Shown piece by piece: positions 1-7,161 of a stretch of 18,150 nucleotides of DNA. The stretch's first letter is position 1. Each line of letters begins with the position of its first letter. Position numbers and translations under genes: made by a program. Source of the stretch: Chloroflexota bacterium. GTDB lineage: Bacteria; Chloroflexota; Dehalococcoidia; Lucifugimonadales; JACPCL1. The notes under the pieces were generated by a model, which saw only the letters and a program-made list of their open reading frames with translations, made no database searches and was not told the DNA's origin. The stretch is taken from assembly GCA_016210395.1 (NCBI GenBank), contig JACQUI010000367.1, forward strand, positions 1 through 18,150, read 5' to 3'.

Positions 1-600
1 CACCAGGTCAAGGAACGCGGAAGGGTCGTCCGTCTCGAACGCCACCACGAACTCCTGGTCGTCCAGCCCAAAGGAGTACGAGGTGTTGATGCGCACGTTG
101 GGGTACTTGTGGCCGATCTCGAAGTGCACGTGCATCATGGCCTGGCGCTCCTCGAAGGGCAGGGCGTACCAGGCCCGGGTCTTCAGGAAGGGATAGACGA
201 TCAGGTAGGGCGCTTCCCCAGGCTTGACGGTGAAGCGGCCGCCGCCTTCCTGGACAAGGTGTGGGCCGTCGTCCGTGTAGGGCGAACGCCTGGTCAATGA
301 CAGGTAGGAGTAGGGGCGCTCCAGGTATGGCCCGATGCGCGTGTGGTTCAGCAGCGACTCGAACTGCTGGTGCGCCTCCAGGCTGTGGCTGACGTTCCAC
401 AGAAGCAGGTCGGTGTCCGCCCGCATGCCCACCAGCGAGTAGGGGCGCACCTGCATGTGCGTGCACGCCTCCTCCACCACGGCCGCGACCTCCTCCTTGC
501 CGGCCTCTCGTTCCGCTTCAGGCAGGCCCTTCCACGCCGGGGCCAGTCTGTAGAACCCGTACTTGTAAACCAGCCTTCGCAGCTTGCGCTCTGAGGTCAT
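1..600 (-). CDS. hemQ: Coproheme decarboxylase HemQ/ChdC (chlorite dismutase family), C-terminus cut by window edge
   Basis: An open frame of 200 codons runs from ATG at 600 to the window edge with no stop, so the C-terminus (some tens of residues in this family) is missing. Visible family features: YPFLKTRAWY at about residues 136-145, matching the Y-P-x-x-K...W-Y region that supplies the radical Tyr and Lys of HemQ; H159 in the HxxxG pattern, expected to be the proximal haem ligand; and SYSFGLDDQEFVVAFETD, a conserved strand of the fold. HemQ oxidatively decarboxylates two propionates of coproheme III to give haem b, the last step of the coproporphyrin-dependent pathway, in the cytoplasm. 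The start is supported by AAAGGGG ending 4 bases upstream of the ATG. No other haem-synthesis gene is visible; the neighbour SDR is divergent. Chlorite dismutase proper is less likely because the Tyr/Lys pair is present. The family is clear; the reaction is inferred. Confidence 0.88.
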   Translation of the reverse strand, partial: MTSERKLRRLVYKYGFYRLAPAWKGLPEAEREAGKEEVAAVVEEACTHMQVRPYSLVGMRADTDLLLWNVSHSLEAHQQFESLLNHTRIGPYLERPYSYLSLTRRSPYTDDGPHLVQEGGGRFTVKPGEAPYLIVYPFLKTRAWYALPFEERQAMMHVHFEIGHKYPNVRINTSYSFGLDDQEFVVAFETDDPSAFLDLV

Positions 601-629
601 TGCGCCCCTTTCCAGCATTCCTTGAAGTA

Positions 630-658
630 ATGATAGTGAACCAAAGGATAGGGCGCAA
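630..658 (-). promoter_or_regulatory. Candidate sigma-70-type promoter for hemQ
   Basis: Read on the minus strand, TTGCGC (658-653), a 17-base spacer and TATCAT (635-630) lie upstream of the hemQ ATG at 600. The -10 matches consensus at 5 of 6 positions and the -35 at only 3 of 6. The predicted leader is about 20 bases and holds the AAAGGGG ribosome site. Nothing comparably convincing was seen for the divergent SDR gene in the same 163-base spacer. Confidence 0.4.
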
Positions 659-763
659 TCATCTACGTTCTAGCATTCAAGTCGAGGGACGCCATTTGTG
701 CCGAAAGAGGCAAGGTGGTAGGCTCTCATTCAAAAAGTGATCACGAGTCGAAAGGGGTGCACG

Positions 764-1552
764 ATGCCCATACCCGAGTATGACATAGCCGGTCGAAAAG
801 TCCTTCTTGTTGGCGCCGCGCGGGGAATAGGGAAGGGCATCGCCCTTGTCCTGGCCGAGGCAGGGGCCGAGGTAGCCATCGCGTCCTTGAATCTGAAGAG
901 CGCGACCGCCGCCGCCACCGAAATCCTCTCCTTCGGCGGCAAGGCATCTGCCTTCGCTGCCGACGCCACCAAGACCGCCGACATGCAACTCCTTGCCCAA
1001 AAGGTAGCCGACTCCTTCGGCCCCATTGACGTGCTGGTCAATTGCGTCGGCGACGCCATCGGCAAGCCGGTGGCGGTCCGCCCTGGCCAAAATGAGCAAG
1101 CCATGACCGAGCAGGAGTGGCGTTTCATCCTTGACGTAAACCTGACCCAGGCCTTCACCGGCTGCAAAGCCTTTGGCCCGCATTTCATGAACCGGCGTAG
1201 TGGTTCGGTGATCAACGTGTCAGGCATTGCCGCCTTCCGCGCCGGCGCCGCCCGTTCGGCCTACGCAGCCGCAAAGGCGGGGGTCGTCCAGTTCACCGAG
1301 GCCATTGCCCTGGAGTGGGCGCCATACGGCGTCCGCGTCAACTCCATCGCGCCTGGCTCCTTCCCAGACCCGGCCCAGATCCCACCGGACGATTTTCGCC
1401 AGCGTGAGACCCAGGCCGCCGGTAGAGTCCCCCTGGGCAGGGTAGGGCAACTGCGCGAGGTCGGCCTCCTGGCCCTCTATCTGGCCTCCGACGCCTCTTC
1501 CTACGTCACCGGCCAGACCTGGTGTATTGACGGGGGCGTGAGCATCGCATAG
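764..1552 (+). CDS. SDR family NAD(P)-dependent oxidoreductase
   Basis: 262 residues, the usual size of a classical short-chain dehydrogenase/reductase. The Rossmann glycine motif is GAARGIG at about 17-23 (a Gly replaces the common Thr at its first position). NCVG at 93-96 is the NNAG-equivalent, N126 is the structural Asn, and the catalytic set is S153, Y167 and K171 (YAAAK). The C-terminus CIDGG is typical. These proteins reduce or oxidise carbonyl/hydroxyl groups with NAD(P)H in the cytoplasm; the substrate cannot be read from sequence, and FabG-like or secondary-alcohol dehydrogenase roles are equally possible. An upstream in-frame ATG at 737 exists, but ATG 764 is preferred because AAAGGGG lies 7 bases before it and the protein then starts in the normal place relative to the glycine motif. 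The gene is divergent from hemQ, convergent with the SBP1 gene, and followed by a palindrome. Confidence 0.93.
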   Translation: MPIPEYDIAGRKVLLVGAARGIGKGIALVLAEAGAEVAIASLNLKSATAAATEILSFGGKASAFAADATKTADMQLLAQKVADSFGPIDVLVNCVGDAIGKPVAVRPGQNEQAMTEQEWRFILDVNLTQAFTGCKAFGPHFMNRRSGSVINVSGIAAFRAGAARSAYAAAKAGVVQFTEAIALEWAPYGVRVNSIAPGSFPDPAQIPPDDFRQRETQAAGRVPLGRVGQLREVGLLALYLASDASSYVTGQTWCIDGGVSIA

Positions 1553-1577
1553 TGGAGGCGTGGCAGGCGGAAAACGT

Positions 1578-1610
1578 ACGTAGGGGCGACTTGCCGAGTC
1601 GCCCCTACGT
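1578..1610. repeat. Perfect palindrome, GTAGGGGCGA family, between convergent genes
   Basis: Arms ACGTAGGGGCGAC (1578-1590) and GTCGCCCCTACGT (1598-1610) are perfectly complementary around a 7-base loop. The core is 29 bases, the same length and design as the palindrome at 7047-7075. It sits between the stops of the SDR and SBP1 genes and could act as a bidirectional transcription block, but no T-run follows on either strand, so I class it as a REP-like repeat. Confidence 0.7.
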
Positions 1611-1631
1611 CCACGGCGCATCCCCTTTGAT

Positions 1632-3872
1632 CTACCGCGCCGCCAGCGACACCCCCTTGAAGTCCGCCATGCCGAACGGCGAGAACACCAGGCCCTTCAC
1701 GTAGGGCTTCACCAGAGAGTAGTCGCGGCCAAAGTACAGCGGTATGGCTGCGGCGTCCTGCACCATCAGCGCTTCCGCCTTCTGGTAGAGCTCGATGCGC
1801 TTTGATGCCAGAGGCTCAACCCGCGCCTGGTCCAGGAGGGCGTCCACCTCTGGGTTGCTGTACTTGCCAACGTTGTTCTTGGCCCCTCCGTGGAACAGCA
1901 CGTCCAGGAAGTTATGGGCATCCGGGTAGTCCGCAAGCCAGCCATAGTCGAAGATGTTGTCCACCGCCTGCTCCAGGACGTAGAAGTACAGGTTGGGGTC
2001 CATCAAGCGGACCTTTACGTCCACGCCCAGGTTTGCCCGCCATTGGTCCAGCATCCCCGTCACAATGGAAGACGGTTCCGTTGCGCCGGAGGTCGTGTAA
2101 ATCACGTCGGGGAGGCCCTGCGCCCCTTTGTACGAGGACTGGGCCAGGAGGTCCTTGGCCTGCGCCGGATCAAAGGGAATTGGCGGGATGGAGCTATTGT
2201 AGCCGGGCAGGCCTGGGGGCATAAGGCCGTGGGCCACCGTCTGGGACTCGCCGAAGATGCCTTTGACCAGCTTTTCCCGGTCTATGGCCATGAGGAACGC
2301 GCGGCGCACCAGAGGGTCGTCGAAGGGAGGCTTGTCTGCGGCAAGACCAACGTAGAAGATGCTCAGCTCCGGCGTCTCCACCAGGTCTTTCGACAGCGGA
2401 TTGGTGACGTCTTTGATGGTGGGCAGCTCATTGGCGAACACCTGCGCCATGTCAATCTCGCCGGTCTGGTACATGAGGCTTGGGACGCCTCCGTACATGC
2501 GGAACACCAGGTGGGGTGTCGCAGGCGCGCCGGCATAGTAGTCCTGGTTGGCGTCCAGGACCATGATATTGCGAATCTCCCACTTGTTCATCTTGAAGGG
2601 GCCTGTGCCGTTGGGCTTCAGCCACCAGGGCAACGGCGCGCCAATCGCGGCCTCGATGTTCTTCTGATCAACCAGGAAAGCAACGGGGTGAGACAGCTTT
2701 GCCAGGAAGTACGCCTTGGGCGCGTCTATGGTCACCTTCAGCGTGGACTCGTTGATGACCTCCACGCCGGTGATCTCTTTCGCCTTGCCCGCGATAACCG
2801 TCGTGGCGCCAACGATGTCATCCAGGTAGGTGCCAACGGTAGGCGACCGTGACCCCAGGCCGGCGGCGCGCTCCCAGGAGTATTTCACGTCCTGCGCGGC
2901 CACCTTCCGGCCGTCATGGAACTTGGCGTTGTCGCGGATGGTGAATGTGTAGACCGTGCCGTCGCCGGACACGGCCCACTCCTTTGCCACCTCCGGCTTG
3001 AGGACAAGGTCCGGCCCAAAGGACACCAGGCCGCTGTACAACTGCATGATGTACTGGATGGACTGGCTCTCCTGGCCGATAGCGGGGTCGAGGGTCAGCG
3101 GGCCTTCGTCAAAGTAGAGCGTCAGCGCCTGGCTGCGTGGAATGCCCAGCGGCGTCGGCTCCTGCGGGTGGAGGCTGGAGAACGCGGCCTGGATATCTCC
3201 CATGTTGGCCTGGAAGATGTCCTGCGGGGCTTCCAGCAGCATGAGGTAGCTCTTGCTCCCGTGGACCGTCGTTTGCATCAGGCCCTGGCTGAGCCCCTTT
3301 GCCGTGCGCCACTGGAACCCAATCTGGAAGGCGGCCTCTCCGCCAGCTAGCTTAACCTCTCGCTCCTCGATGGTGCGAAAACCCTCCCGGCTGACAAACT
3401 GCGGCAGCAAGAAGTCTGCAATCGAGTCCGCGGAAACCAACTCAGCGTTGTAGAGCAGCGACACGAGTCCCTGAACAGGCGTGTCAGTAGTTGCCGCGCC
3501 CGGCACTGTAATGAATGCTAGCTGCGGCGGGTTGCCGGTGTTTGCTTCCACCTCCCACCCGGGGGGGTGGCGCAACGAAAAGCCAAAGGTCTCGTCCGTG
3601 TACGAGACAAACGTCTCCGGCACCGTGACCGCTGCCGCGACAGACGTTGGAGTAGGCGCAGGGGGCGTTGCCGTTGGCGTCGGTGTCGGCGAGGGCGTCG
3701 GACTGGGTGTGGGTGAAGGCGTAGCGGTGGGAGTGGGTGTAGGGGGCACAGGAGTTGCCGTGGCCGTGGCAGTCGGGGTGGGCTCGGGCGTTGGCGTCGG
3801 CGCCGGCGTGGTGCAGGCGGCTGCCAGCAGACTACCGGCCGCCAGCAGTGCAAACAAGCGTGCGGTCTTCAA
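1632..3872 (-). CDS. Lipoprotein ABC-transporter solute-binding protein, family 5 (SBP1), with N-terminal PsbP/DcrB-like domain
   Basis: 746 residues from a TTG start at 3872, chosen because AGGAGG lies 5 bases upstream and a signal peptide with lipobox LAAAC (Cys20) follows at once; a longer open frame upstream has no such features. Order: signal peptide 1-19; Pro/Thr/Ala/Ser linker 21-80; a domain at about 86-235 beginning YTDETFGFSLRHPPGWEVE, resembling the PsbP/DcrB-like fold; then SBP_bac_5 from about 240 to the end, with FHDGRKVAAQDVKYSWER at 318-335, NGTGPFKM at 421-428, RRAFLMAIDREKL at 523-535 and DYGWLADYPD at 642-651. Family-5 proteins capture peptides, nickel chelates, opines or sugars for Opp/Dpp permeases, anchored outside the membrane by the lipid-modified Cys. 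The family-5 part is of normal size; the extra domain is not part of standard DppA/OppA. No permease gene adjoins, so its partner may be the transporter at 12093-17924 or one elsewhere. Confidence 0.93.
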   Translation of the reverse strand: MKTARLFALLAAGSLLAAACTTPAPTPTPEPTPTATATATPVPPTPTPTATPSPTPSPTPSPTPTPTATPPAPTPTSVAAAVTVPETFVSYTDETFGFSLRHPPGWEVEANTGNPPQLAFITVPGAATTDTPVQGLVSLLYNAELVSADSIADFLLPQFVSREGFRTIEEREVKLAGGEAAFQIGFQWRTAKGLSQGLMQTTVHGSKSYLMLLEAPQDIFQANMGDIQAAFSSLHPQEPTPLGIPRSQALTLYFDEGPLTLDPAIGQESQSIQYIMQLYSGLVSFGPDLVLKPEVAKEWAVSGDGTVYTFTIRDNAKFHDGRKVAAQDVKYSWERAAGLGSRSPTVGTYLDDIVGATTVIAGKAKEITGVEVINESTLKVTIDAPKAYFLAKLSHPVAFLVDQKNIEAAIGAPLPWWLKPNGTGPFKMNKWEIRNIMVLDANQDYYAGAPATPHLVFRMYGGVPSLMYQTGEIDMAQVFANELPTIKDVTNPLSKDLVETPELSIFYVGLAADKPPFDDPLVRRAFLMAIDREKLVKGIFGESQTVAHGLMPPGLPGYNSSIPPIPFDPAQAKDLLAQSSYKGAQGLPDVIYTTSGATEPSSIVTGMLDQWRANLGVDVKVRLMDPNLYFYVLEQAVDNIFDYGWLADYPDAHNFLDVLFHGGAKNNVGKYSNPEVDALLDQARVEPLASKRIELYQKAEALMVQDAAAIPLYFGRDYSLVKPYVKGLVFSPFGMADFKGVSLAAR
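3630..3813 (-). repeat. Low-complexity Pro/Thr-coding repeat inside the SBP1 gene
   Basis: On the plus strand this stretch is a run of GGCGTTGGC/GTGGGTGTC-like units; on the coding strand it reads alternating Pro-Thr, Pro-Ser and Ala-Thr dipeptides (residues about 21-80). It forms the flexible wall-spanning linker between the lipidated Cys and the first folded domain. Such tracts are prone to length variation by slippage. Confidence 0.8.
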
Positions 3873-3929
3873 CGTATCCTCCTGGTGTTCCTGTAGGGGA
3901 TAGCAGGTGTGAAAACTGTCAATGTAGCT

Positions 3930-3938
3930 AGAATAGCA
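3930..3938 (-). promoter_or_regulatory. Possible extended -10 element for SBP1
   Basis: On the minus strand TGC-TATTCT (3938-3930) fits the TGn extended -10 form, about 60 bases before the TTG start. No good -35 is found at the right distance. A TTGACA at about 3917-3922 on the same strand lacks a well-spaced -10. This is a weak call. Confidence 0.25.
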
Positions 3939-4017
3939 GAAGGTTGGCCCCCAGCATAGGTAACGGCAGTCCTGTCGGGGTCTTTCGGTCCTTCCGCGCC
4001 TGCGGGAACGACATTGT

Positions 4018-4043
4018 GCAGGGGCGAGGTCACCTCGCCCACG
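4018..4043. repeat. Palindrome related to the GTAGGGGCGA family
   Basis: GGGCGAGGT and ACCTCGCCC abut almost directly (4022-4040), flanked by GTGCAG and ACGT. The GGGGCGAG/CTCGCCC core resembles the arms of the palindromes at 1578 and 7047, so this may be a degenerate member of the same family. Confidence 0.5.
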
Positions 4044-4052
4044 TCTGGTTGG

Positions 4053-4089
4053 CTCCTTGATGCCGCCCTTCAGGTGCGGCGTCAAGGAG
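4053..4089. repeat. 14-bp-stem hairpin in the divergent spacer
   Basis: CTCCTTGATGCCGC (4053-4066) pairs with GCGGCGTCAAGGAG (4076-4089) with one mismatch, which is a G-U pair in one transcript, around a 9-base loop. There is no T-run, so it is not a classical terminator. It may be a REP-like element or a structured leader. Confidence 0.55.
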
Positions 4090-4124
4090 GAACGCCTGAT
4101 GACCCTGGGCGCACGCCGGCAACG

Positions 4125-4154
4125 TTGGACATACGCCCATTGCACAGGTATGCT
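4125..4154 (+). promoter_or_regulatory. Possible promoter for the Asp-box protein gene
   Basis: TTGGAC (4125-4130), an 18-base spacer and TATGCT (4149-4154) lie about 100 bases before the ATG at 4253. Both boxes are moderate matches to the sigma-70 consensus. It is the best candidate in the spacer, but only a candidate. Confidence 0.3.
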
Positions 4155-4252
4155 ATAGGAACGTTTGATAGCGTAGGGCTGTCACCCTCGATGCAACCTG
4201 TCGCGGATCATCCCAAGAGCTTGCTCCGGTTGTGGAGAAAAAGGTACCCAAC

Positions 4253-6655
4253 ATGCGCGTGAAGACATCCCTGGTGTATGTGTTGGTTCTCTGCCTGGCC
4301 GTGGCCCTGTTGCCCCTATCGGTGGCTTCAGCGGGAGATGGGGATGAAGGCGGCGATGTCGCACGGCTCAAGATAGGCGAGCTGGCTTCCCCAACCAAGG
4401 ACTTCAGCAAGATGCTCTCCGGCCGCAACTGGCTCATCACCAGCGGCCTGGACCCCGTTCTGGGAATCGGCTTGGGGGACGTGAAGGAAGCGCCTGCCGG
4501 CTCCAGAGGACTGTCCCCGGCGCAACAGGCCGGCGGCGGAGGCGCTGCCCTCGTGCCGTACCGCGACCCTTCCGCCAGGTTCAGCCGCAACGTGCTCATA
4601 CCCACCGACTACACCTCTTCGCCGTTCCAGACCGAGCCCAGCATTGCGGTGGACCCCAAAGACCCGGACCACCTGCTGGTAGGGCTTATTGACTATAACT
4701 TCCCCAATATGGTGTCCTACGTCAGCATAGACGGCGGCGCTTCCTGGCAGGGGCCGAACCTTGTCCGCTACCCGCGCAAGGACCTGGCTTCCGCCGGCGA
4801 CCCCATCGTCACCTTTGACAGCAAGGGAAACGCCTACTACGCCTTCATCTCCCTGGATATCGAGGAGTTCACGGTCGGCCCGATCGCTAGCTCCGCCGTC
4901 GTCTCAGCTATCTCCGTCTCCCGTTCCACTGACGGCGGGGTTACCTGGGAGGACTCCATCCAGGCCAGCCGCAGCACGGTCGAGACCGCCGTGTTGCCCA
5001 GTCCAGATGGCCGGCCGCGAGGCGAGATTCTCTTCGGCTTCCTCGACAAGCCTTGGATGGCCGTGGGTCCCAATCCCAAGGACCCCACAAAGGACGTTCT
5101 CTACGTCGCCTACACTAATTTTGTCGAGGGCGCAAACATCTGCTGGATAGAGGAGCTGCCCTTCCTGTGCGCCCCATCGCTGGAGACGGTCATCCAGTTC
5201 GTGCGGTCGGAAGATGGTGGTGTGACCTGGAGCAGTCCCATCGAGATCAGCCCTCGGGCGCAGTACACCATCCTTTTCAACCCCGTTGGCGTCGAGCAGC
5301 CCCAGCAGTCGCCTGACGGCCAGGTTGCCGGAGGCCAGGTGAGGCAGATCGTGCAGGGGCCGGACGTTGCCATTGGGCCTGGGGGCGAGGTGTACGTGGC
5401 CTGGGTGGACACCACCGAAGACGATTCCTTCGAAGGCCTGGCTGAAATATACGTTCGCCGCTCTGATGATGCCGGGGCCACGTTCCAGCCCAGGCGGCTC
5501 GTGAGCAACTTCCAGGAGCTGAAGTTCCGCTCCCGCACCAACAGCTTCCGCTCGTGGGCATCCATGTTCCCCAAGCTGGCTGTCGGGCCTGAAGGCAACG
5601 TCTACGTAGCGTGGGTTGCCGTGCCCACGGACGATCCCGAAGACGACGGCGACGTCTATGTATCCGTCTCTACCAACAAGGGCCAGACCTGGAGCCGCCG
5701 CCTGCGCGTCAACGACGACCAGTTTACCTCATTCCAGTTCTTCCCAGAGGTGTCCACCGATCCCAAAGGCAACGTCCACATGATGTGGGGCGACTTCCGG
5801 GACGACCCCAAGGGTGTCAGCTTCCATATCTACTACGCTACCTCTGAGGACCAGGGCAAGACCTGGAGCATCAACAGCCGCGTGACCGACTTCCCCACGA
5901 ACCCCAACCGGGCGTTTCCGCAAGGGAGGTTTATCGGCGACTACTTCGGCATCCAGGCCACCAGCGACGAGGTCTACATGGTGTGGGCCGATGGCCGTCT
6001 GGGCGAGTTCGGCCCAACGAACCAGAAGATCGCCTTTGCGCGCAAGAAGTTCATGCCCAATCCCTCTGTGTTCATTTCCCCGCCGTCCGGCCCTGCGGGG
6101 CGGGACATTACCGTGCAGGGGTTCAACTTCCAGCCGGCGCGGGACATCTTCATCGAAGTAGCGGGCGTCATCGTCTCAACCGCGCGAACGCAGGAAAGCG
6201 GCCGCTTCAGCACCCAGATCTTCGTGCCCATATCCGGAAGGGGCGCACACTCCGTGCGGGTCATCGAAGAGTCGGGCAACGTCGCCAGCACCTCCTACTT
6301 CATGGACTTCGGCTTTGACACCATCAAAGACACCACGACCAAGCTGGACCAGGTGGCGTCGCAGATGGAGGCGTTGCAGTCCGCTGCTGCAGCGCCGGAC
6401 ACGGCAGTCATGGCCGACCTGCAGAAAATCAAAGATGAGCTGGCGCTGGTCAAAGCTGCCGCCGAGAAGGAAACGCCGAAGGCGTCCAACACAGGGCTAA
6501 TCGTCGGCCTGGCGGCGTTCCTGTTGCTGCCGCTGGCGCTGATGTTCGTGGTCGTGATCGTGATGTTGCGCCGGCGCACAGCGGCTGTGGCCGTTCCCGT
6601 GACGGCCAATCCAGGCGGCCCATCTGGGACGCCGCCTCCACCATCGCCAGGATAG
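4253..6655 (+). CDS. Secreted, membrane-anchored Asp-box (BNR) beta-propeller protein, sialidase-like
   Basis: 800 residues. A signal peptide (1-27, ending near VASAG) is followed by an acidic segment and a propeller carrying six Asp-boxes (S-x-D-x-G-x-T-W) at about 158, 225, 319, 404, 473 and 531, i.e. SIDGGASW, STDGGVTW, SEDGGVTW, SDDAGATF, STNKGQTW and SEDQGKTW. A beta-sandwich of IPT/TIG-like or Ig-like character follows at about 602-688, then a short helical stretch (690-740), one transmembrane helix (747-771) ending in RRR, and a Pro-rich tail. The protein is thus exported and held by its C-terminal helix. No xRxP (FRIP) motif or clear sialidase arginine triad is seen, so glycosidase activity is uncertain; binding or scaffold roles are as likely. 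ATG 4253 is chosen over GTG 4232 because it begins the signal peptide directly and AAGG lies 8 bases before it. It appears to be a single-gene unit. Confidence 0.85.
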   Translation: MRVKTSLVYVLVLCLAVALLPLSVASAGDGDEGGDVARLKIGELASPTKDFSKMLSGRNWLITSGLDPVLGIGLGDVKEAPAGSRGLSPAQQAGGGGAALVPYRDPSARFSRNVLIPTDYTSSPFQTEPSIAVDPKDPDHLLVGLIDYNFPNMVSYVSIDGGASWQGPNLVRYPRKDLASAGDPIVTFDSKGNAYYAFISLDIEEFTVGPIASSAVVSAISVSRSTDGGVTWEDSIQASRSTVETAVLPSPDGRPRGEILFGFLDKPWMAVGPNPKDPTKDVLYVAYTNFVEGANICWIEELPFLCAPSLETVIQFVRSEDGGVTWSSPIEISPRAQYTILFNPVGVEQPQQSPDGQVAGGQVRQIVQGPDVAIGPGGEVYVAWVDTTEDDSFEGLAEIYVRRSDDAGATFQPRRLVSNFQELKFRSRTNSFRSWASMFPKLAVGPEGNVYVAWVAVPTDDPEDDGDVYVSVSTNKGQTWSRRLRVNDDQFTSFQFFPEVSTDPKGNVHMMWGDFRDDPKGVSFHIYYATSEDQGKTWSINSRVTDFPTNPNRAFPQGRFIGDYFGIQATSDEVYMVWADGRLGEFGPTNQKIAFARKKFMPNPSVFISPPSGPAGRDITVQGFNFQPARDIFIEVAGVIVSTARTQESGRFSTQIFVPISGRGAHSVRVIEESGNVASTSYFMDFGFDTIKDTTTKLDQVASQMEALQSAAAAPDTAVMADLQKIKDELALVKAAAEKETPKASNTGLIVGLAAFLLLPLALMFVVVIVMLRRRTAAVAVPVTANPGGPSGTPPPPSPG

Positions 6656-6750
6656 AGTGGTGGGCTGTCTGGCATCAGGCGAAGGCCAGTCGGTTGACGA
6701 TTCGTGTTCCCGTTCGCGCGAGGGCGAACATGCGGAGGTAGGGTGCTGTC

Positions 6751-6975
6751 ATGAGTTGGCAAGACCGGATTGCAGTAGACCCGTTGGTCCGCAGCGGGAA
6801 ACCGCACATCAAGGGGACGCGAATTACCGTGTACGACGTCCTTGAGTATCTCGCAGGAGGCATGAGTGAAGCGGAGATACTCTCCGATTTCCCAGACTTG
6901 ACTCCAGATGATATCCGCGCGTGCCTCGCGTTTGCCGCAGCGCGTGAACGCCGCGTATCGAATTCCCTGGCGTGA
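6751..6975 (+). CDS. DUF433 domain protein (VapB-like antitoxin family)
   Basis: 74 residues, full length for DUF433. The family signature is clear: R-I-x-x-D-P at the start, SGKPHIKGTRITVYDVLEYL (residues 15-34), then an acidic helix ending DFPDLTPDDIRACLAFAA. GGAGG lies 12 bases before the ATG, a slightly long spacing. DUF433 proteins are usually encoded just upstream of a DUF5615 PIN-like toxin and act as its antitoxin and DNA-binding partner. Here the 186 bases downstream contain no PIN-like frame, so it is an orphan: a solitary antitoxin, a decayed pair or an unrelated small regulator. It stands 95 bases after the Asp-box gene and could be cotranscribed with it. Confidence 0.85.
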   Translation: MSWQDRIAVDPLVRSGKPHIKGTRITVYDVLEYLAGGMSEAEILSDFPDLTPDDIRACLAFAAARERRVSNSLA

Positions 6976-7046
6976 AGAGGTCGCTCCAAGGGTGCCTGAA
7001 TCGTAGGTACCCTGGTCCGAATCCTGTCCAGGTTAACCAAGAGGGA

Positions 7047-7075
7047 GTAGGGGCGAGTCGCCGACTCGCCCCTAC
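7047..7075. repeat. Perfect palindrome, GTAGGGGCGA family
   Basis: GTAGGGGCGAGTCG (7047-7060) and CGACTCGCCCCTAC (7062-7075) are perfect complements with one base between them. It has the same total length and outer arms as the element inside 1578-1610, with the middle bases changed in a compensating way. It lies between the DUF433 gene and SBP2. Confidence 0.72.
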
Positions 7076-7108
7076 ATAGTGGGCGCGCGCAGCGCCCCGA
7101 ACAGCACT

Positions 7109-7128
7109 GCGCCGAGTGCGGCGCTTTT
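7109..7128 (+). terminator. Weak hairpin followed by TTTT upstream of SBP2
   Basis: GCGCC (7109-7113) pairs with GGCGC (7120-7124) around a 6-base loop, directly followed by TTTT. It could terminate read-through from the DUF433 side or attenuate the SBP2 leader. The stem is short, so confidence is low. Confidence 0.3.
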
Positions 7129-7161
7129 CATTGCATGGTGCGAGGGAGGCACGTAAGCCCT

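Larger units (their letters stand above)
3873..4252. other. 380-base divergent intergenic region
   Basis: The region separates the SBP1 start (minus) from the Asp-box protein start (plus). It holds the ribosome site of SBP1, a possible extended -10 for SBP1, two hairpin-forming palindromes (4018-4043 and 4053-4089) and a possible promoter for the plus-strand gene. No gene with a ribosome site or recognisable product was seen on either strand. Confidence 0.6.

Noticed and set aside
1578..1610. Palindrome as a canonical intrinsic terminator
   Set aside because: No T-run follows on either strand, and an equal-length relative occurs at 7047-7075, so an interspersed repeat explains it better.
1890..2852. 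Plus-strand frame of 320 codons opposite SBP1
   Set aside because: Antisense of a gene with clear family-5 motifs and a lipobox.
3630..3813. GT-rich tract as a CRISPR-like or tandem-repeat array
   Set aside because: Units are irregular, have no spacers, and encode the Pro/Thr linker of SBP1 in frame.
4232..4252. GTG at 4232 as start of the Asp-box protein
   Set aside because: It adds seven polar residues before a standard signal peptide; ATG 4253 has AAGG at good spacing.
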